A stretch of DNA of 64,000 nucleotides, from the NCBI RefSeq assembly GCF_900163785.1, contig NZ_FUKN01000001.1, positions 372,001 through 436,000 of the forward strand. Direction: 5' to 3'. Under the pieces are notes generated by a model, which searched no databases, was not told where the DNA came from, and worked only from the letters and a program-made list of their open reading frames with translations. Made by a program: the position numbers and the translations under genes. Every line of letters starts with the position of its first letter. Positions within the stretch are counted from its first letter, which is position 1. The stretch comes from Psychrobacter sp. JB385. GTDB lineage: Bacteria; Pseudomonadota; Gammaproteobacteria; Pseudomonadales; Moraxellaceae. Below are positions 1 to 9,081 of this stretch, one piece after another.

Positions 1-809
1 TTGCCAATATTTCTGTGGTCAAGGCAATGGCCATTCCAGCCTTGGGTATGTTGCTTGGTTTGTTGACAGCGGTCTTTATTAGTTATCGTAAGCCGCGCGA
101 GTATCAGCAAGTAGCAATAGACAAACAAGCACACGATGCCGTAGTAGAGGGCGATGCGCTTAGTAAAACGGCTGCTGATGCGCAAACACAAAGTAAATTA
201 AAGACGCTCGTCGCACTGGCTGCGATTATTACCGCGTTTGTGGTACAGCTATATACTGATTCGCTACTTTTAGGCTCAATGTTTGGCTTTGGCGTGTTTA
301 TGGCGACCGGCGTGGTGAAATGGCGTGATGCTGATGGCGTCTTTAATGACGGTATCAAGCTGATGGCGATGATTGGCTTTATTATGATTACTGCGCAGGG
401 TTTTGCAGAAGTGATGAAAGCCACTGAGCAAATTCAGCCATTGGTCGATGGGGCGGCGTCCTTGTTCGCTGGTAATAAAGCGATGGCTGCGTTTATTATG
501 CTATTGATTGGCTTAATCGTGACCATGGGTATCGGTTCGTCATTCTCGACCATTCCTATTTTGGCCGCGATTTATGTACCGCTCTGCGTCTCTTTAGGCT
601 TTTCGCCATTGGCAACTGTGGCGATTATCGGTACGGCTGGTGCGCTGGGTGATGCCGGTTCGCCTGCGTCAGATTCGACATTGGGGCCAACCTCTGGTCT
701 AAATATCGATGGCCAACACGACCATATTAAAGACAGTGTGGTGCCGACATTCTTGCATTACAATCTGCCATTACTGGCGTTTGGTTGGATTGCGGCGATG
801 GTGTTGTAA
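1..809 (+). CDS. Na+/H+ antiporter family (NhaC/YuiF-like) transporter, C-terminal part
   Basis: The reading frame is open to the left edge of the window, so the gene starts upstream and only about the last 269 codons are seen. The visible part has several hydrophobic segments. Its C-terminal half (a [14 protein letters not shown] stretch, then [20 protein letters not shown] and [15 protein letters not shown]) is typical of Na+/H+ antiporter-like permeases of the NhaC/YuiF type in the inner membrane. The substrate cannot be told from sequence; some relatives are predicted amino-acid transporters. A strong hairpin terminator follows about 35 bases after the stop codon, so the gene ends its transcript. 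The family is clear, the exact function is not. Confidence 0.8.
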   Translation, partial: ANISVVKAMAIPALGMLLGLLTAVFISYRKPREYQQVAIDKQAHDAVVEGDALSKTAADAQTQSKLKTLVALAAIITAFVVQLYTDSLLLGSMFGFGVFMATGVVKWRDADGVFNDGIKLMAMIGFIMITAQGFAEVMKATEQIQPLVDGAASLFAGNKAMAAFIMLLIGLIVTMGIGSSFSTIPILAAIYVPLCVSLGFSPLATVAIIGTAGALGDAGSPASDSTLGPTSGLNIDGQHDHIKDSVVPTFLHYNLPLLAFGWIAAMVL

Positions 810-844
810 GGTTTTAGCTATTGCTTGAAAAGCGCTCGCATAAT

Positions 845-885
845 AAAAGTGCCTCTGCTTGCCATAAAAGTAGAGGCACTTTTTT
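845..885 (+). terminator. Rho-independent terminator after the antiporter gene
   Basis: A 12-bp perfect stem (AAAAGTGCCTCT with AGAGGCACTTTT) closes a 15-base loop and runs into Ts. It sits between the antiporter gene and the convergent small membrane-protein gene and could serve both strands, as the left arm begins with As. Confidence 0.85.
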
Positions 886-898
886 ATGGACTGAGGTT

Positions 899-1336
899 TT
901 ACTTTTTAAGTATCAGATCTAGCAGTAGCAAACACGCCAAGCCAAAACAGATAAAAAAGAAAGCCAAAAACGAAGCCACCAGCCATAAAATGAGCCATAA
1001 CAAGGCTTCAGGTGCATGTATCAGCATTAAGCCAAAAAAGAACAGCGGCAGTGTAGTGACAGTAAACATGCACACAAACTTCCAGTAGCTTTTAATGTAC
1101 ACATCAAGTGCCAGCAGCGCGCCCCCATGTAAGCACATCACTACCAGTAAGCTGATGACCAAGCCAAAGTTATATCCTTCCTGCTGGGATGGCTCTAACA
1201 CCATTGGATTTGGAGTATTACCTGCCATGATGATTTTGATAGCAGCAGCGACCCACAACAGGAAGAATATCATGCGTACAGGTTCACTGCGTAAGTAATG
1301 TCGCGCAGTCTTGATAGACAGGTGAGATAGGTTCAT
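899..1336 (-). CDS. Small integral membrane protein, unknown
   Basis: The 145-residue product has about four hydrophobic segments (near residues 22-40, 57-77, 88-108 and 110-142) and a short basic N-terminus, so it should be an inner-membrane protein. No family motif was recognised. It lies 36 bases after the stop of the small acidic gene at 1373-1645, on the same strand, and is probably the last gene of the operon that begins with the 5-formyltetrahydrofolate cyclo-ligase. It converges on the antiporter gene. Coding is supported by uninterrupted length, operon position and membrane-protein composition; function is unknown. Confidence 0.65.
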   Translation of the reverse strand: MNLSHLSIKTARHYLRSEPVRMIFFLLWVAAAIKIIMAGNTPNPMVLEPSQQEGYNFGLVISLLVVMCLHGGALLALDVYIKSYWKFVCMFTVTTLPLFFFGLMLIHAPEALLWLILWLVASFLAFFFICFGLACLLLLDLILKK

Positions 1337-1372
1337 AGGTCACTTATGGCTTATCAATATTTGGGAAGTGAG

Positions 1373-1645
1373 TTATTTGTCTAAGTCGTTATTCAAATCT
1401 TCATCAAAATCTTTTAGTTCCCTGCTCAGTCCTTGCAAAAACGCATCACTGTCTGCTAGCAACGCACTTAAGCGTTCTTCATTAACGAGCCGTGTCATTT
1501 CATCAGCGCTAAAGGGCTGCTCTTGACTGTAGTAACGTATCTCTCTAGCGTCCTCATTGCCTAACGTTTGCAAATACTTATCCACACTGTCTGCACTGGA
1601 ATTAGCAGCGCTAGAATTTTTTTCAAACTTTTTATTATCTTTCAT
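1373..1645 (-). CDS. Small acidic protein, unknown, coupled to 5-FCL gene
   Basis: The start chosen is the ATG at 1645-1643, which overlaps the stop codon of the upstream cyclo-ligase gene by one base (TGATG). It is preceded by AAGGTGG, a good ribosome binding site inside the cyclo-ligase gene. A longer reading from 1699 is possible but would run inside that gene. The product of about 90 residues is hydrophilic and rich in Asp, Glu, Ser and Asn, with no transmembrane segment. It shows no motif I recognise. The overlap implies translational coupling to the cyclo-ligase. Confidence 0.65.
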   Translation of the reverse strand: MKDNKKFEKNSSAANSSADSVDKYLQTLGNEDAREIRYYSQEQPFSADEMTRLVNEERLSALLADSDAFLQGLSRELKDFDEDLNNDLDK

Positions 1646-2295
1646 CAAAACCACCTTATGCCGCTTGACGTAATGAGGCCATCTAACGGCACATCCCACG
1701 GCTGACGTTGTAACGCTTCAACCACCTGAAAATCATAACACCAACCAATTTTTAACGGTTTCTTGACCCCTGACCGATAGCTGTTACCAAGTGTCGTATC
1801 ATAGAATCCACCGCCCATGCCCATGCGGTTGCCGCGTTTATCGACCGCGACTAACGGGCAAATAATCACGTCTAGTTCTGACGCCCATAGCAGTCGACGA
1901 TGATGATTTTGTTTCATGCCGAGCTGATGAATGCGAGTGGGGACATTGATTAGTTTTGAGTGGTAAACAGGCACAAAACGCAACCGTTTATCCTCATTGC
2001 CGAGCGAACCCACCACAGGTAAATAAGATAAATAGCCTAAGCGTTGACACCAATCCAGCAGTGGCTGAGTAGGTAGCTCACCAAAGCCATCATAATACAG
2101 CCCAATACGTGCACGCTCTGGCAAACGCTGTTGCAGCTTAGATAGATGTAAACTTGCAGACTGAGCAAATTGTCTACGTGCGCCGTCGCTTAACTGGCGA
2201 CGCTGGTGAGTGAAGTGCCGTCTGGGCGGATTACTTAGCGTAGGTTCTTGTGAGTTAAGCATTTTTGGCTCAGTGGGTATGGTTTCAGAGTGCAT
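1645..2295 (-). CDS. 5-formyltetrahydrofolate cyclo-ligase
   Basis: This enzyme converts 5-formyltetrahydrofolate to 5,10-methenyltetrahydrofolate with ATP in cytoplasmic folate metabolism. The family signature is visible near the C-terminus: DVIICPLVAVDKRGNRMGMG followed by GGFYD, with the Gly-rich loop and the Arg/Tyr expected for ATP and folate binding. The N-terminal RRHFTHQRRQLS basic helix is also typical. An in-frame TTG at 2346 would give 233 residues. The ATG at 2295, with GGATAG upstream, gives 216, closer to the usual 180-200; the ATG at 2262 is another option. It is divergent from fumC. The first 20-30 residues before the conserved region are poorly conserved in type, so the start is uncertain. 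Confidence 0.88.
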   Translation of the reverse strand: MHSETIPTEPKMLNSQEPTLSNPPRRHFTHQRRQLSDGARRQFAQSASLHLSKLQQRLPERARIGLYYDGFGELPTQPLLDWCQRLGYLSYLPVVGSLGNEDKRLRFVPVYHSKLINVPTRIHQLGMKQNHHRRLLWASELDVIICPLVAVDKRGNRMGMGGGFYDTTLGNSYRSGVKKPLKIGWCYDFQVVEALQRQPWDVPLDGLITSSGIRWF

Positions 2296-2502
2296 AAGTA
2301 GACTATCCAATGAGATATTAGATTGATGAGGGCCGCTTTTAGACAATCGTGTTTAGTCATTGACCAAGGCGATTTGTGAATATTCAACACGTCCTAGTCA
2401 TGCTATCATAACGCCACTTTATATCGTATTTTCCTTTATGTGCAGCGGATGTTGCATTTTTTAGAGCAGTCATAAAACAACAAACCATCAAAGAGGGTAG
2501 TT

Positions 2503-3906
2503 ATGTCGACACAGAATCAGGCAACTCGTACCGAAAAGGACACCATGGGCAACGTAGAAGTCCCAGCTGATGCCTATTGGGGCGCGCAAACACAGCGTAG
2601 CCGCGAAAACTTCAAAATCGGTGGCGAGACTTTGCCGCGTCCGATGATTGAAGCGATGGCATTGGTCAAAAAAGCCGCTGCGATTACCAATGCAAGCCTA
2701 GAGCGTATCGAAGGCGATAAGCGTGATCTCATCGTACAAGCCGCTGACGAAATCATCAACGGTGGTCTGGTCGATCAGTTCCCATTGGTCGTATGGCAGA
2801 CAGGTTCTGGCACCCAGTCAAACATGAACATGAACGAAGTGCTTGCCAACCGTGCTAATGAAATCGCTGGTTCTGAGCGCGGCAGCTACACGCCAATTCA
2901 CCCAAATGACCATGTCAACCATGCACAGTCTACCAACGACAGCTTCCCAACGGCGATTCGTGTGGCGGCTGCGCGTCAGATCAACAGCTTATTGATCCCA
3001 GCGGTACAAGCATTGCGCGAAACCCTTGATAAAAAAGCAAAAGAATTTGATAGCATCGTAAAAATCGGTCGTACGCATTTACAAGACGCGACGCCTTTGA
3101 CCCTAGGCCAAGAGTTCAGTGGCTATGTGAGCCAACTTGACCACTCATTGACTCGTATCGACAACGCACTACAAGGCCTATATGAACTGCCACTAGGCGG
3201 TACTGCGGTCGGTACTGGTCTAAACGCTCATCCTGACTATGCCGTAAAAGCAGCTGAGCAATTATCAACCTTGACTGGCTTGCCATTCGTTACGTCACCG
3301 AACAAGTTTGAAGCATTAGCGGCTCGTGATGCCGAAGTATTTGCATCAGGCGCACTCAAAACACTAGCCGCTAGCTTAAACAAAATCGCGAACGACGTAC
3401 GTTGGTTGGCATCAGGCCCTCGTTGTGGTCTTGGCGAGTTGACGATTCCTGAAAATGAGCCAGGCTCTTCTATCATGCCAGGTAAAGTAAACCCAACGCA
3501 GTCAGAAGCAATGACCATGGTTGTCGCTCAGGTCATGGGTAACGACACGACTATCAGCATGGCTGGCGCGTCAGGTAACTTTGAGCTAAACGTGTATAAG
3601 CCAGTGATCGCGTTTAACTTGTTGCAATCTATCAAACTGCTTGGCGATGCGTGCAACAGCTTCAACGAAAATTGTGCCGTTGGTATTGAGCCAGTAAAAG
3701 ACAAAATCGATGACTTCTTGCACAACTCATTAATGCTAGTCACGTCATTGAACCGTCATGTTGGTTATGAAAATGCAGCGAAAATCGCTAAGACGGCTTA
3801 TAAAGAAAACAAAACTTTGAAGCAAGTGGCGGTTGAGTTAGAGCTATTAACTGAAGCGCAGTTTGATGAGTGGGTCATTCCTGCTGATATGGTACATCCT
3901 AAGTAA
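2503..3906 (+). CDS. fumC: Class II fumarate hydratase
   Basis: Fumarase C catalyses reversible hydration of fumarate to L-malate in the TCA cycle, without an iron-sulfur cluster. The 467-residue length matches the family. Visible motifs are [15 protein letters not shown] near residue 103, the [10 protein letters not shown] loop, and the superfamily signature [11 protein letters not shown] at about 321-331, carrying the active-site Ser of the mobile loop. The ATG follows AGAGGG at good spacing. It is a single-gene unit: a divergent gene lies upstream and a terminator directly downstream. As an oxygen-stable fumarase it fits an aerobic organism that also carries the glyoxylate shunt (glcB and aceA in this window). 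Confidence 0.97.
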   Translation: MSTQNQATRTEKDTMGNVEVPADAYWGAQTQRSRENFKIGGETLPRPMIEAMALVKKAAAITNASLERIEGDKRDLIVQAADEIINGGLVDQFPLVVWQTGSGTQSNMNMNEVLANRANEIAGSERGSYTPIHPNDHVNHAQSTNDSFPTAIRVAAARQINSLLIPAVQALRETLDKKAKEFDSIVKIGRTHLQDATPLTLGQEFSGYVSQLDHSLTRIDNALQGLYELPLGGTAVGTGLNAHPDYAVKAAEQLSTLTGLPFVTSPNKFEALAARDAEVFASGALKTLAASLNKIANDVRWLASGPRCGLGELTIPENEPGSSIMPGKVNPTQSEAMTMVVAQVMGNDTTISMAGASGNFELNVYKPVIAFNLLQSIKLLGDACNSFNENCAVGIEPVKDKIDDFLHNSLMLVTSLNRHVGYENAAKIAKTAYKENKTLKQVAVELELLTEAQFDEWVIPADMVHPK

Positions 3907-3932
3907 GCTATCTAATAGTTTTTTAGAATAGT

Positions 3933-3967
3933 AAAAAGACCTTGTCATGTGGCAAGGTCTTTTTTTT
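3933..3967 (+). terminator. fumC terminator
   Basis: The stem AAAAAGACCTTG / CAAGGTCTTTTT with an 8-base loop is followed by a T run, 27 bases after the fumC stop. A closely similar hairpin recurs at 4836-4868. Confidence 0.9.
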
Positions 3968-4117
3968 GGTCGACGTTCTTGAAACGTTGAATTAGTAATA
4001 AAAAGGTGTAGAAATAGTGTAACCTTTTAATTGTAAAAGCTGAGTCGTTAGGTTTCTTTAAGCATTCAAATTCTAATAGATCTTAGAAAATCTGTTCATA
4101 TTAAGGCGATTTTAAAT

Positions 4118-4729
4118 TTAACCTGCAACAACAATGATTAGATTGATCAACAGAAGCAGTATATAAAACGTGATAAGTAGCCAAGATTCTTTATAAACAC
4201 GTAACATTATTCTACGTGCTGAATTTGGCATAGGAGTAAAAGTTTTATATATAGGTTTGCCTTGATCGTCATATTCAGGGGGAGGTTCATATCCTTTTAC
4301 CTTCAAGTTTTTTTCAGCTAGCTCTCTGATAGTAGGATTAGACAATAACTTTCCGAAAATATGATGATCAAGCTTAACATTTTGAACTTTAAGTTCTACA
4401 GTTATGATATTCAAACATGTAGCAATACTTGGGTCTAGCCTTTTTAACTTTTTACGATAACGTCTAGGACTCATACAAAATGATTTATAGTAAATTATTT
4501 CTGCTTTTTCAATTATCCTCACCTGTTCAAGCATAAAACGTTGGCTGTAATCTAGTTTTTGTCTTAACATAATATTTGATTTAAACCTAAGTAACATGCT
4601 CATAATAAACTGTAAATATAGTTCTAGAATATTTAACAAACTAATTAAAATTATTTTTTTATTTATAGTAGCTAAAGTAGATAATACAAATAAATATGAT
4701 CCATATAAAGGCTGAAATTGTAAGAACAT
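4118..4729 (-). CDS. Membrane protein of unknown function
   Basis: The 203-residue product has a hydrophobic N-terminal region (about residues 25-47, possibly two short segments), a basic central part with an RRYRKKLKR patch, a proline-rich stretch (YEPPPEYDDQGKPIYK), and a strong C-terminal transmembrane helix ending ...LINLIIVVAG. No family was recognised. The coding region is markedly AT-rich compared with fumC, as is the following sequence, which may indicate acquired DNA. The ATG at 4729 has no strong ribosome binding site, so an internal Met near residue 43 is an alternative start. It is isolated, with no co-directional partner nearby. Confidence 0.6.
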   Translation of the reverse strand: MFLQFQPLYGSYLFVLSTLATINKKIILISLLNILELYLQFIMSMLLRFKSNIMLRQKLDYSQRFMLEQVRIIEKAEIIYYKSFCMSPRRYRKKLKRLDPSIATCLNIITVELKVQNVKLDHHIFGKLLSNPTIRELAEKNLKVKGYEPPPEYDDQGKPIYKTFTPMPNSARRIMLRVYKESWLLITFYILLLLINLIIVVAG

Positions 4730-4835
4730 CTATATCAATTACAAAAGTTATATCAAGATTATGAAATAATTTTTGTTGTAAAATTAAGGATAGTTTTGAA
4801 CAGCTTAAAATAACTGACTATGTTGAAATAGCTTG

Positions 4836-4868
4836 CTAAAAAAGACCTTGTCATATGATAAGGTCTTT
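4836..4868 (-). terminator. Terminator-like hairpin downstream of the decayed MipA copy
   Basis: The 9-bp stem AAAGACCTT / AAGGTCTTT has an A run on its left side, so it reads as a terminator on the minus strand (T run after the hairpin). It lies 25 bases beyond the end of the pseudogene at 4893 and closely resembles the fumC terminator at 3933. Confidence 0.65.
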
Positions 4869-4892
4869 CTTACATCAAAAGCGAAACTATAA

Positions 4893-4990
4893 TTAAAACT
4901 TATAAAACAAACCAAGCATATTTGCATCCGTATATGAGTTTACCATTGAGCTATCATCCTACTCATTTGGTAAAGAGCTCAAGCTTTCTC
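4893..4990 (-). pseudogene. Decayed 3' end of a MipA/OmpV-like gene (partial duplicate)
   Basis: Read on the minus strand, this stretch translates as SLSSLPNE-stop-DDSSMVNSYTDAN followed by MLGLFYKF and a stop. It lines up almost residue for residue with the C-terminus of the intact gene at 5829-6650 (SLSYLPNEQYDSPMVNSRTD, then ATTTLGLLYKF). An in-frame TAG at 4961-4959 replaces the Gln codon, and similarity is lost past about 4990. It is therefore a relic of a tandem duplicate or an older paralogue. The region between the two copies now holds the membrane-protein gene at 5148. Confidence 0.85.
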
Positions 4991-5147
4991 CTTGTCTTGC
5001 GGTAATATTTTTTTATGCTTATGAATTTTTGATGGAGAGGATAGGGCAAAGACACAGCTTTTACGCAAAGTATGAGTGGTTAGATAGGTATATTGAAGCT
5101 ATTAGATCAAACAACTATTGCTTCAATATAATAAGTAAGGATAACTC

Positions 5148-5606
5148 ATGCGCCTTGATTACACCTGTCCCAACCCGCCAATACTCTCTAAAATAGCTCT
5201 GTACGTGTGGCTGTTATCCCTATGTTTACCTGCGCTACATTACGACGGTGAGACCTATTTTGGTTATGAGACTTTAGTAATGGGTGTGCTGTTTGGTTGG
5301 ATGGGTTTGGTATTTCAAGCTTATAGTAATCTCACGTTCTTGCTAGCGATATACCTGACGTTTCGCCATAAAAATCCGATTGAGCTTGCCGCTTTCACTT
5401 TTATTCTGGGGTTGTCCACTTTTTTTCTCACAACCATAGTAGCAACAGGCGATAAGGGTGTTCATGATTCAGAAATCGAACTAAAAGTTTGGGGCGTTGG
5501 ATGTTGGATTGGCTCATACACATTATTATTTATAAGTACGGTTTGGCGTTTCTATTCAGAGCGAACATCGAATAAGATACGACAAAAAAGCCAGCAGAGC
5601 GTTTAA
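5148..5606 (+). CDS. Small multi-pass membrane protein, unknown
   Basis: The ATG is preceded by AAGGA at seven-base spacing. The 152-residue product has about four transmembrane segments (near residues 14-30, 43-65, 78-102 and 118-136) and a basic C-terminal tail (TSNKIRQKSQQ), predicting an inner-membrane protein with a cytoplasmic tail. It matches no family I can name. It lies between the decayed and the intact MipA-like genes, transcribed opposite to both, and may have been inserted between them. Coding is likely from the good start signal and the membrane pattern. Confidence 0.6.
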   Translation: MRLDYTCPNPPILSKIALYVWLLSLCLPALHYDGETYFGYETLVMGVLFGWMGLVFQAYSNLTFLLAIYLTFRHKNPIELAAFTFILGLSTFFLTTIVATGDKGVHDSEIELKVWGVGCWIGSYTLLFISTVWRFYSERTSNKIRQKSQQSV

Positions 5607-5642
5607 ATAGACATAGCCGATCCATTTTAAAAGAAGTGCCGC

Positions 5643-5715
5643 TCTACTGGAATGAATTTTTCGAAGCCTCTGTCACGCTTGCGAACAGCCAGTGAGAAAA
5701 ATTGAATCCAGTAGA
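5643..5715. repeat. Dispersed hairpin repeat, copy 1
   Basis: An imperfect palindrome of 73 bp: outer arms TCTACTGG / CCAGTAGA, inner arms AATTTTTC / GAAAAATT, and a core GCCTCTGTCACGC with a partly complementary AACAGCCAG. Arms and core resemble the copies at 61993, 62269 and 62883. It sits between the ends of two convergent genes. Confidence 0.75.
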
Positions 5716-5774
5716 ACATGATAACTATATGTACCGCTTTTGTTTTGGATTTACCATAACATCTCATCTCAAAC

Positions 5775-5808
5775 CAAAAAAAGCCGAGCAAAATGCTCAG
5801 CCTTTTCA
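5775..5808 (-). terminator. Terminator of the MipA/OmpV-like gene
   Basis: On the minus strand a hairpin with GAGCA / TGCTC core and G-C-rich outer pairs (with one bulge) runs into seven Ts, 21 bases after the stop of the MipA-like gene. Confidence 0.65.
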
Positions 5809-5828
5809 TATTAAAACTATCAAAAACT

Positions 5829-6650
5829 CTAGAACTTATATAACAAACCAAGCGTCGTCGTTGCATCCGTACGTGAGTTGACCATTGGGCTATCATATTG
5901 CTCATTGGGCAAATAACTCAAGCTTTGATTGGCAAATCCTGCCCATTTATCATTGAAGTCATAGTTGGCGCTGATATTGATATACGGGTTTAGGCTGTTA
6001 TTAGACTTATATGGTTCAACGCCTGATTTTGCTGACTCAGCCTCGGTCACGCCATAGTAGTAATTGTTGTAATCTTCATCGAAGTACTCAAAACCAAAGC
6101 TTGGATAGATGGTGAGCTTATCTGCGCTGATTCTGGCAAGATATGACAGGCGAGCAGTGTTACCACCACTACGATCCAAAACGTCCGTTGCTATTTGGGC
6201 ACGGAAAGCACCGATAGGCGTACGGCGCTGATAGCTCACACCAGCCGCCGCTGAGATTTTACGCTCGTCCAATTCTGCCAATTTGCCACTCGCATCATCA
6301 GGATCAAAGCTGCTGCCAGACGGTTGCGCATAGACAGACAATTGATTGGTACCATCATTGATAATATATGCGCCCGCTTGCGCCCCGCGTGCGTAGACTC
6401 TGTTGTTGTCATAAAATACGCCTGGTAACACTCTCACGTCAGTACTGTCGTCTAAATCATAGGCAGACTTGACGGCCATGACATTGACACCAACGCTCAA
6501 CACAGCATCTTTGTCAGTCGGCAAGTTTTTATCAAGGAAAGGAATGGCACTAGAAACGCTAGCCACACTGAATAATGCAGTAGCGGTTAACACGCTGAGT
6601 GAGGCGCGCGTATAGATATTGGGTCGCGCTGCAAGTTTAAACATAATCAA
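5829..6650 (-). CDS. MipA/OmpV family outer membrane protein
   Basis: The 273-residue product begins with a signal peptide (hydrophobic residues about 18-34, cleavage probable near SVSSA) and ends in LLYKF, the C-terminal aromatic residue expected of outer-membrane beta-barrels. The motif YYYGVTEAESAKSGVEPYK is diagnostic of the MipA/OmpV family, several members of which are scaffold or outer-membrane proteins induced in various conditions; the specific role here is unknown. Alternating hydrophobic residues fit beta-strands. A second ATG two codons in is equally possible as start. A partial decayed copy of the same gene end lies 0.9 kb away at 4893-4990. Confidence 0.85.
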   Translation of the reverse strand: MIMFKLAARPNIYTRASLSVLTATALFSVASVSSAIPFLDKNLPTDKDAVLSVGVNVMAVKSAYDLDDSTDVRVLPGVFYDNNRVYARGAQAGAYIINDGTNQLSVYAQPSGSSFDPDDASGKLAELDERKISAAAGVSYQRRTPIGAFRAQIATDVLDRSGGNTARLSYLARISADKLTIYPSFGFEYFDEDYNNYYYGVTEAESAKSGVEPYKSNNSLNPYINISANYDFNDKWAGFANQSLSYLPNEQYDSPMVNSRTDATTTLGLLYKF

Positions 6651-6770
6651 GTCTCGTGATTGAGTGGGAATGGTCGAATAGTACCACTAAGCAGAAATAA
6701 TGGGGTAGGGTAAGTTAAATGAGTATGCGGTTTTTATAACATTTGAGCAATGATAAATAAGTATGACCGT

Positions 6771-7754
6771 TTACTCAATGGTTTTTAATACTTCTACGAT
6801 TTGATAATGGATATCTTGCCACCACCAGACAAAGCCGACACTGATTAATAGCATGACGATCCATGGGAGTAGTGTCCAGAGTAAGGAAGGTTTTGTTTGG
6901 AGTTTGTGGCTAACAATGGGATCGTGAGCCGTATTGAGAGTCTTATTCACATTGCTAGTATCATGAGCATCAAACTCAGTGCTGTGATGAGACGAATAAG
7001 AAGCGTCAACATCAGAGGAGTGATTAACCTCATAAGTTTGATAAGTGTTTTGGGCGTCAGTTTGATACGGGCTTGGTTCGTGTATTGGGTAGGGAGATTG
7101 AGGTATGGGTCTATTTTGCTGTGCAATGATCATACGTTGGCGATAGGCAACGGCAAACGCCAATGCAATCATTAAGCCTGTCACGGCACCACCGATGTGA
7201 CCTGCATTATCAATGCCAGGTACAGCAAAGCCATAGACAAGGTTGATACCCATAATAATGAGTAAGCTTCTCAAATTGAGCATCAGACCATTGACCGATA
7301 TCTTAAAAAATGCCGCCACCAATAAAGCGGCGCCAATACCCATAATACCGCCAGATGCTCCAGCCGACAGTCCCGCTTGCCCAGTGCCCTCCAAAATACC
7401 TTGCCATGTCACATAACTGTTGAGTAAGTTGCCACCGATGGCTGCCAACAAAAACAATGCCAAAAATTTGGCGGAACCAAACATCGGCTCAGCGATCTGT
7501 CCAAAAAAATACATCGCAAAGCCATTAAACAATAAATGCATCAAACCAATATGCAAAAACGCACTGCTGACCAAGCGCCATGGCTCATCACCCATGGTAA
7601 AAGGCAGGGCATTAGCGCCCCACTTTATGAGCATTTCAGTTGATGGATTATTGGCATCCGCGCCCGTCAGGACTTGTATGACAAATAGCCCGATAAAGCT
7701 AATCAATAATAAAGTAGTGACAGGCGCTGTTTTTAGTAATTGTTGAATGGTCAT
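6771..7754 (-). CDS. Rhomboid family intramembrane serine protease
   Basis: Rhomboids cleave substrate proteins within the membrane. The core shows HIGLMHLLFNGFAMYFFG (residues 68-85), the catalytic serine in GASGG (Ser134) and the catalytic histidine in HIGG (His186), giving the Ser-His dyad. Six hydrophobic segments fit within residues 14-205. Beyond the core there is a hydrophilic tail of about 90 residues rich in Tyr, Ser, His and Asp, then one more transmembrane helix (about 293-312) containing WTLLPWIVMLLISVGFVWWW, which is unusual for the GlpG type. It stands alone between a divergent pair of transcripts. Confidence 0.93.
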   Translation of the reverse strand: MTIQQLLKTAPVTTLLLISFIGLFVIQVLTGADANNPSTEMLIKWGANALPFTMGDEPWRLVSSAFLHIGLMHLLFNGFAMYFFGQIAEPMFGSAKFLALFLLAAIGGNLLNSYVTWQGILEGTGQAGLSAGASGGIMGIGAALLVAAFFKISVNGLMLNLRSLLIIMGINLVYGFAVPGIDNAGHIGGAVTGLMIALAFAVAYRQRMIIAQQNRPIPQSPYPIHEPSPYQTDAQNTYQTYEVNHSSDVDASYSSHHSTEFDAHDTSNVNKTLNTAHDPIVSHKLQTKPSLLWTLLPWIVMLLISVGFVWWWQDIHYQIVEVLKTIE

Positions 7755-7859
7755 AAAAGCTAAAATTTAGTAAAGATTGTAGGATAAGTATAAAGGGTCT
7801 GGTCAGAAGATGTTATCTATTAGCAAGCATGTTATCTACATTCAAAGTTTGCTCGTTCT

Positions 7860-9047
7860 CTAAGGATAATTTGTCTTAAGCTTCTCGTAAGTACCCTTAA
7901 CCAAGATATTGTCCGTGACGGTATTGATATCGGTATGACCACAAAACGCCATGGATATGTCACATTCTTTGTAGATGATTTCAAGCGCACGGCGCACGCC
8001 ATCTTCACCATAAGCGCCAAGTCCGTAGAGAAAAGCACGACCGATCATGGTGCCTTTAGCGCCTAGAGATAGGGCTTTTAACACATCTTGACCAGAGCGC
8101 ACACCACTATCGAGCCATACTTCTATATTGCTGTTTTCGGCATGAACCGCTTGTACGATGTCTGCAAGGGCAGAGATAGAGGAGAGCGCTCCATCTAATT
8201 GACGACCACCATGGTTTGAGACCACCAATGCATCCGCGCCGCTGCGTGCTGCCATGATGGCATCTTCAGGCTCCATAATACCTTTGATAATTAGCTTACC
8301 GCCCCACATATCTTTGATACGAGCCACATCGTCCCAGCTAAGCGCTGGATCAAACTGCTCTGCTGTCCAAGCCGACAGCGAAGACAGATCCTCAACGTCT
8401 TTTGCATGACCAACGATATTGCCAAATGTGCGCCTTTTAGTGCCAAGCATATTGAGACACCATTCAGGCTTGGTCATCAGATTCAGGATATTGGTCAGCG
8501 TCGGTTTAGGCGGCGCAGAGAGACCATTTTTGATATCTTTATGCCGTTGTCCAAGTACTTGTAAGTCGGCAGTTAGGATGAGGGCAGAGCAATTTGCTTC
8601 CTTAGCACGGCGGATCAAATTGGCCATAAACGCCTGATCACGCATCACATACAGCTGAAACCAAAACGGCTTACTGGTATGGGTTGCGATATCTTCGATA
8701 GAGCAGATACTCATGGTAGATAAAGAGAAGGGCACGCCAAACTTCTCTGCTGCCTGTGCGGCTTTGATTTCGCCATCCGCCCACATCATGCCTGTAAACC
8801 CAGTCGGTGCAATGGCAACCGGCATTTTGACCCGCTCACCGATCATGGTCGTTTCTAGACTGCGATTTTCCATATTGACCAACACGCGCTGGCGCAGCTT
8901 AATCCGATCAAAGTCGCTTTCATTATTGCGATAGGTGGTCTCAGTCCATGAGCCTGAATCCACATAATCATAAAACATACGCGGCACTTTGCGTTCAGCA
9001 ACCTGACGTAAGTCTTCGATGTCTGTTACTTTTTCTAGATTTTTCAT
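7860..9047 (-). CDS. lldD: FMN-dependent alpha-hydroxy-acid (L-lactate) dehydrogenase
   Basis: The product (395 residues from the ATG at 9047) belongs to the FMN-dependent alpha-hydroxy-acid dehydrogenase family; length and sequence are closest to LldD, which oxidises L-lactate to pyruvate and feeds electrons to quinones. Visible are the N-terminal FYDYVDSGS, the WFQLYV stretch, the FMN-binding KGI lysine (Lys255) and the signature SNHGGRQLD (277-285) with catalytic His279. The internal ATG is preceded by GAGGTGA, which favours it over the one nine codons upstream (9074). It follows the glutaredoxin-like gene on the same strand by a few dozen bases. No lactate permease or LldR regulator lies nearby, so another 2-hydroxy acid is possible. 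Confidence 0.85.
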   Translation of the reverse strand: MKNLEKVTDIEDLRQVAERKVPRMFYDYVDSGSWTETTYRNNESDFDRIKLRQRVLVNMENRSLETTMIGERVKMPVAIAPTGFTGMMWADGEIKAAQAAEKFGVPFSLSTMSICSIEDIATHTSKPFWFQLYVMRDQAFMANLIRRAKEANCSALILTADLQVLGQRHKDIKNGLSAPPKPTLTNILNLMTKPEWCLNMLGTKRRTFGNIVGHAKDVEDLSSLSAWTAEQFDPALSWDDVARIKDMWGGKLIIKGIMEPEDAIMAARSGADALVVSNHGGRQLDGALSSISALADIVQAVHAENSNIEVWLDSGVRSGQDVLKALSLGAKGTMIGRAFLYGLGAYGEDGVRRALEIIYKECDISMAFCGHTDINTVTDNILVKGTYEKLKTNYP

Positions 9048-9081
9048 AGGTATTTCACCTCGGCGTTTTATCACTCATTTT

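Noticed and set aside
2346..2502. Possible 6S RNA next to the 5-formyltetrahydrofolate cyclo-ligase gene
   Set aside because: 6S RNA often neighbours this gene in gammaproteobacteria, but the space here is too short and shows no long hairpin with the central bubble.
5627..5905. A 92-codon minus-strand frame overlapping the MipA gene end
   Set aside because: It runs through a hairpin repeat, a terminator and the out-of-frame end of the MipA gene.
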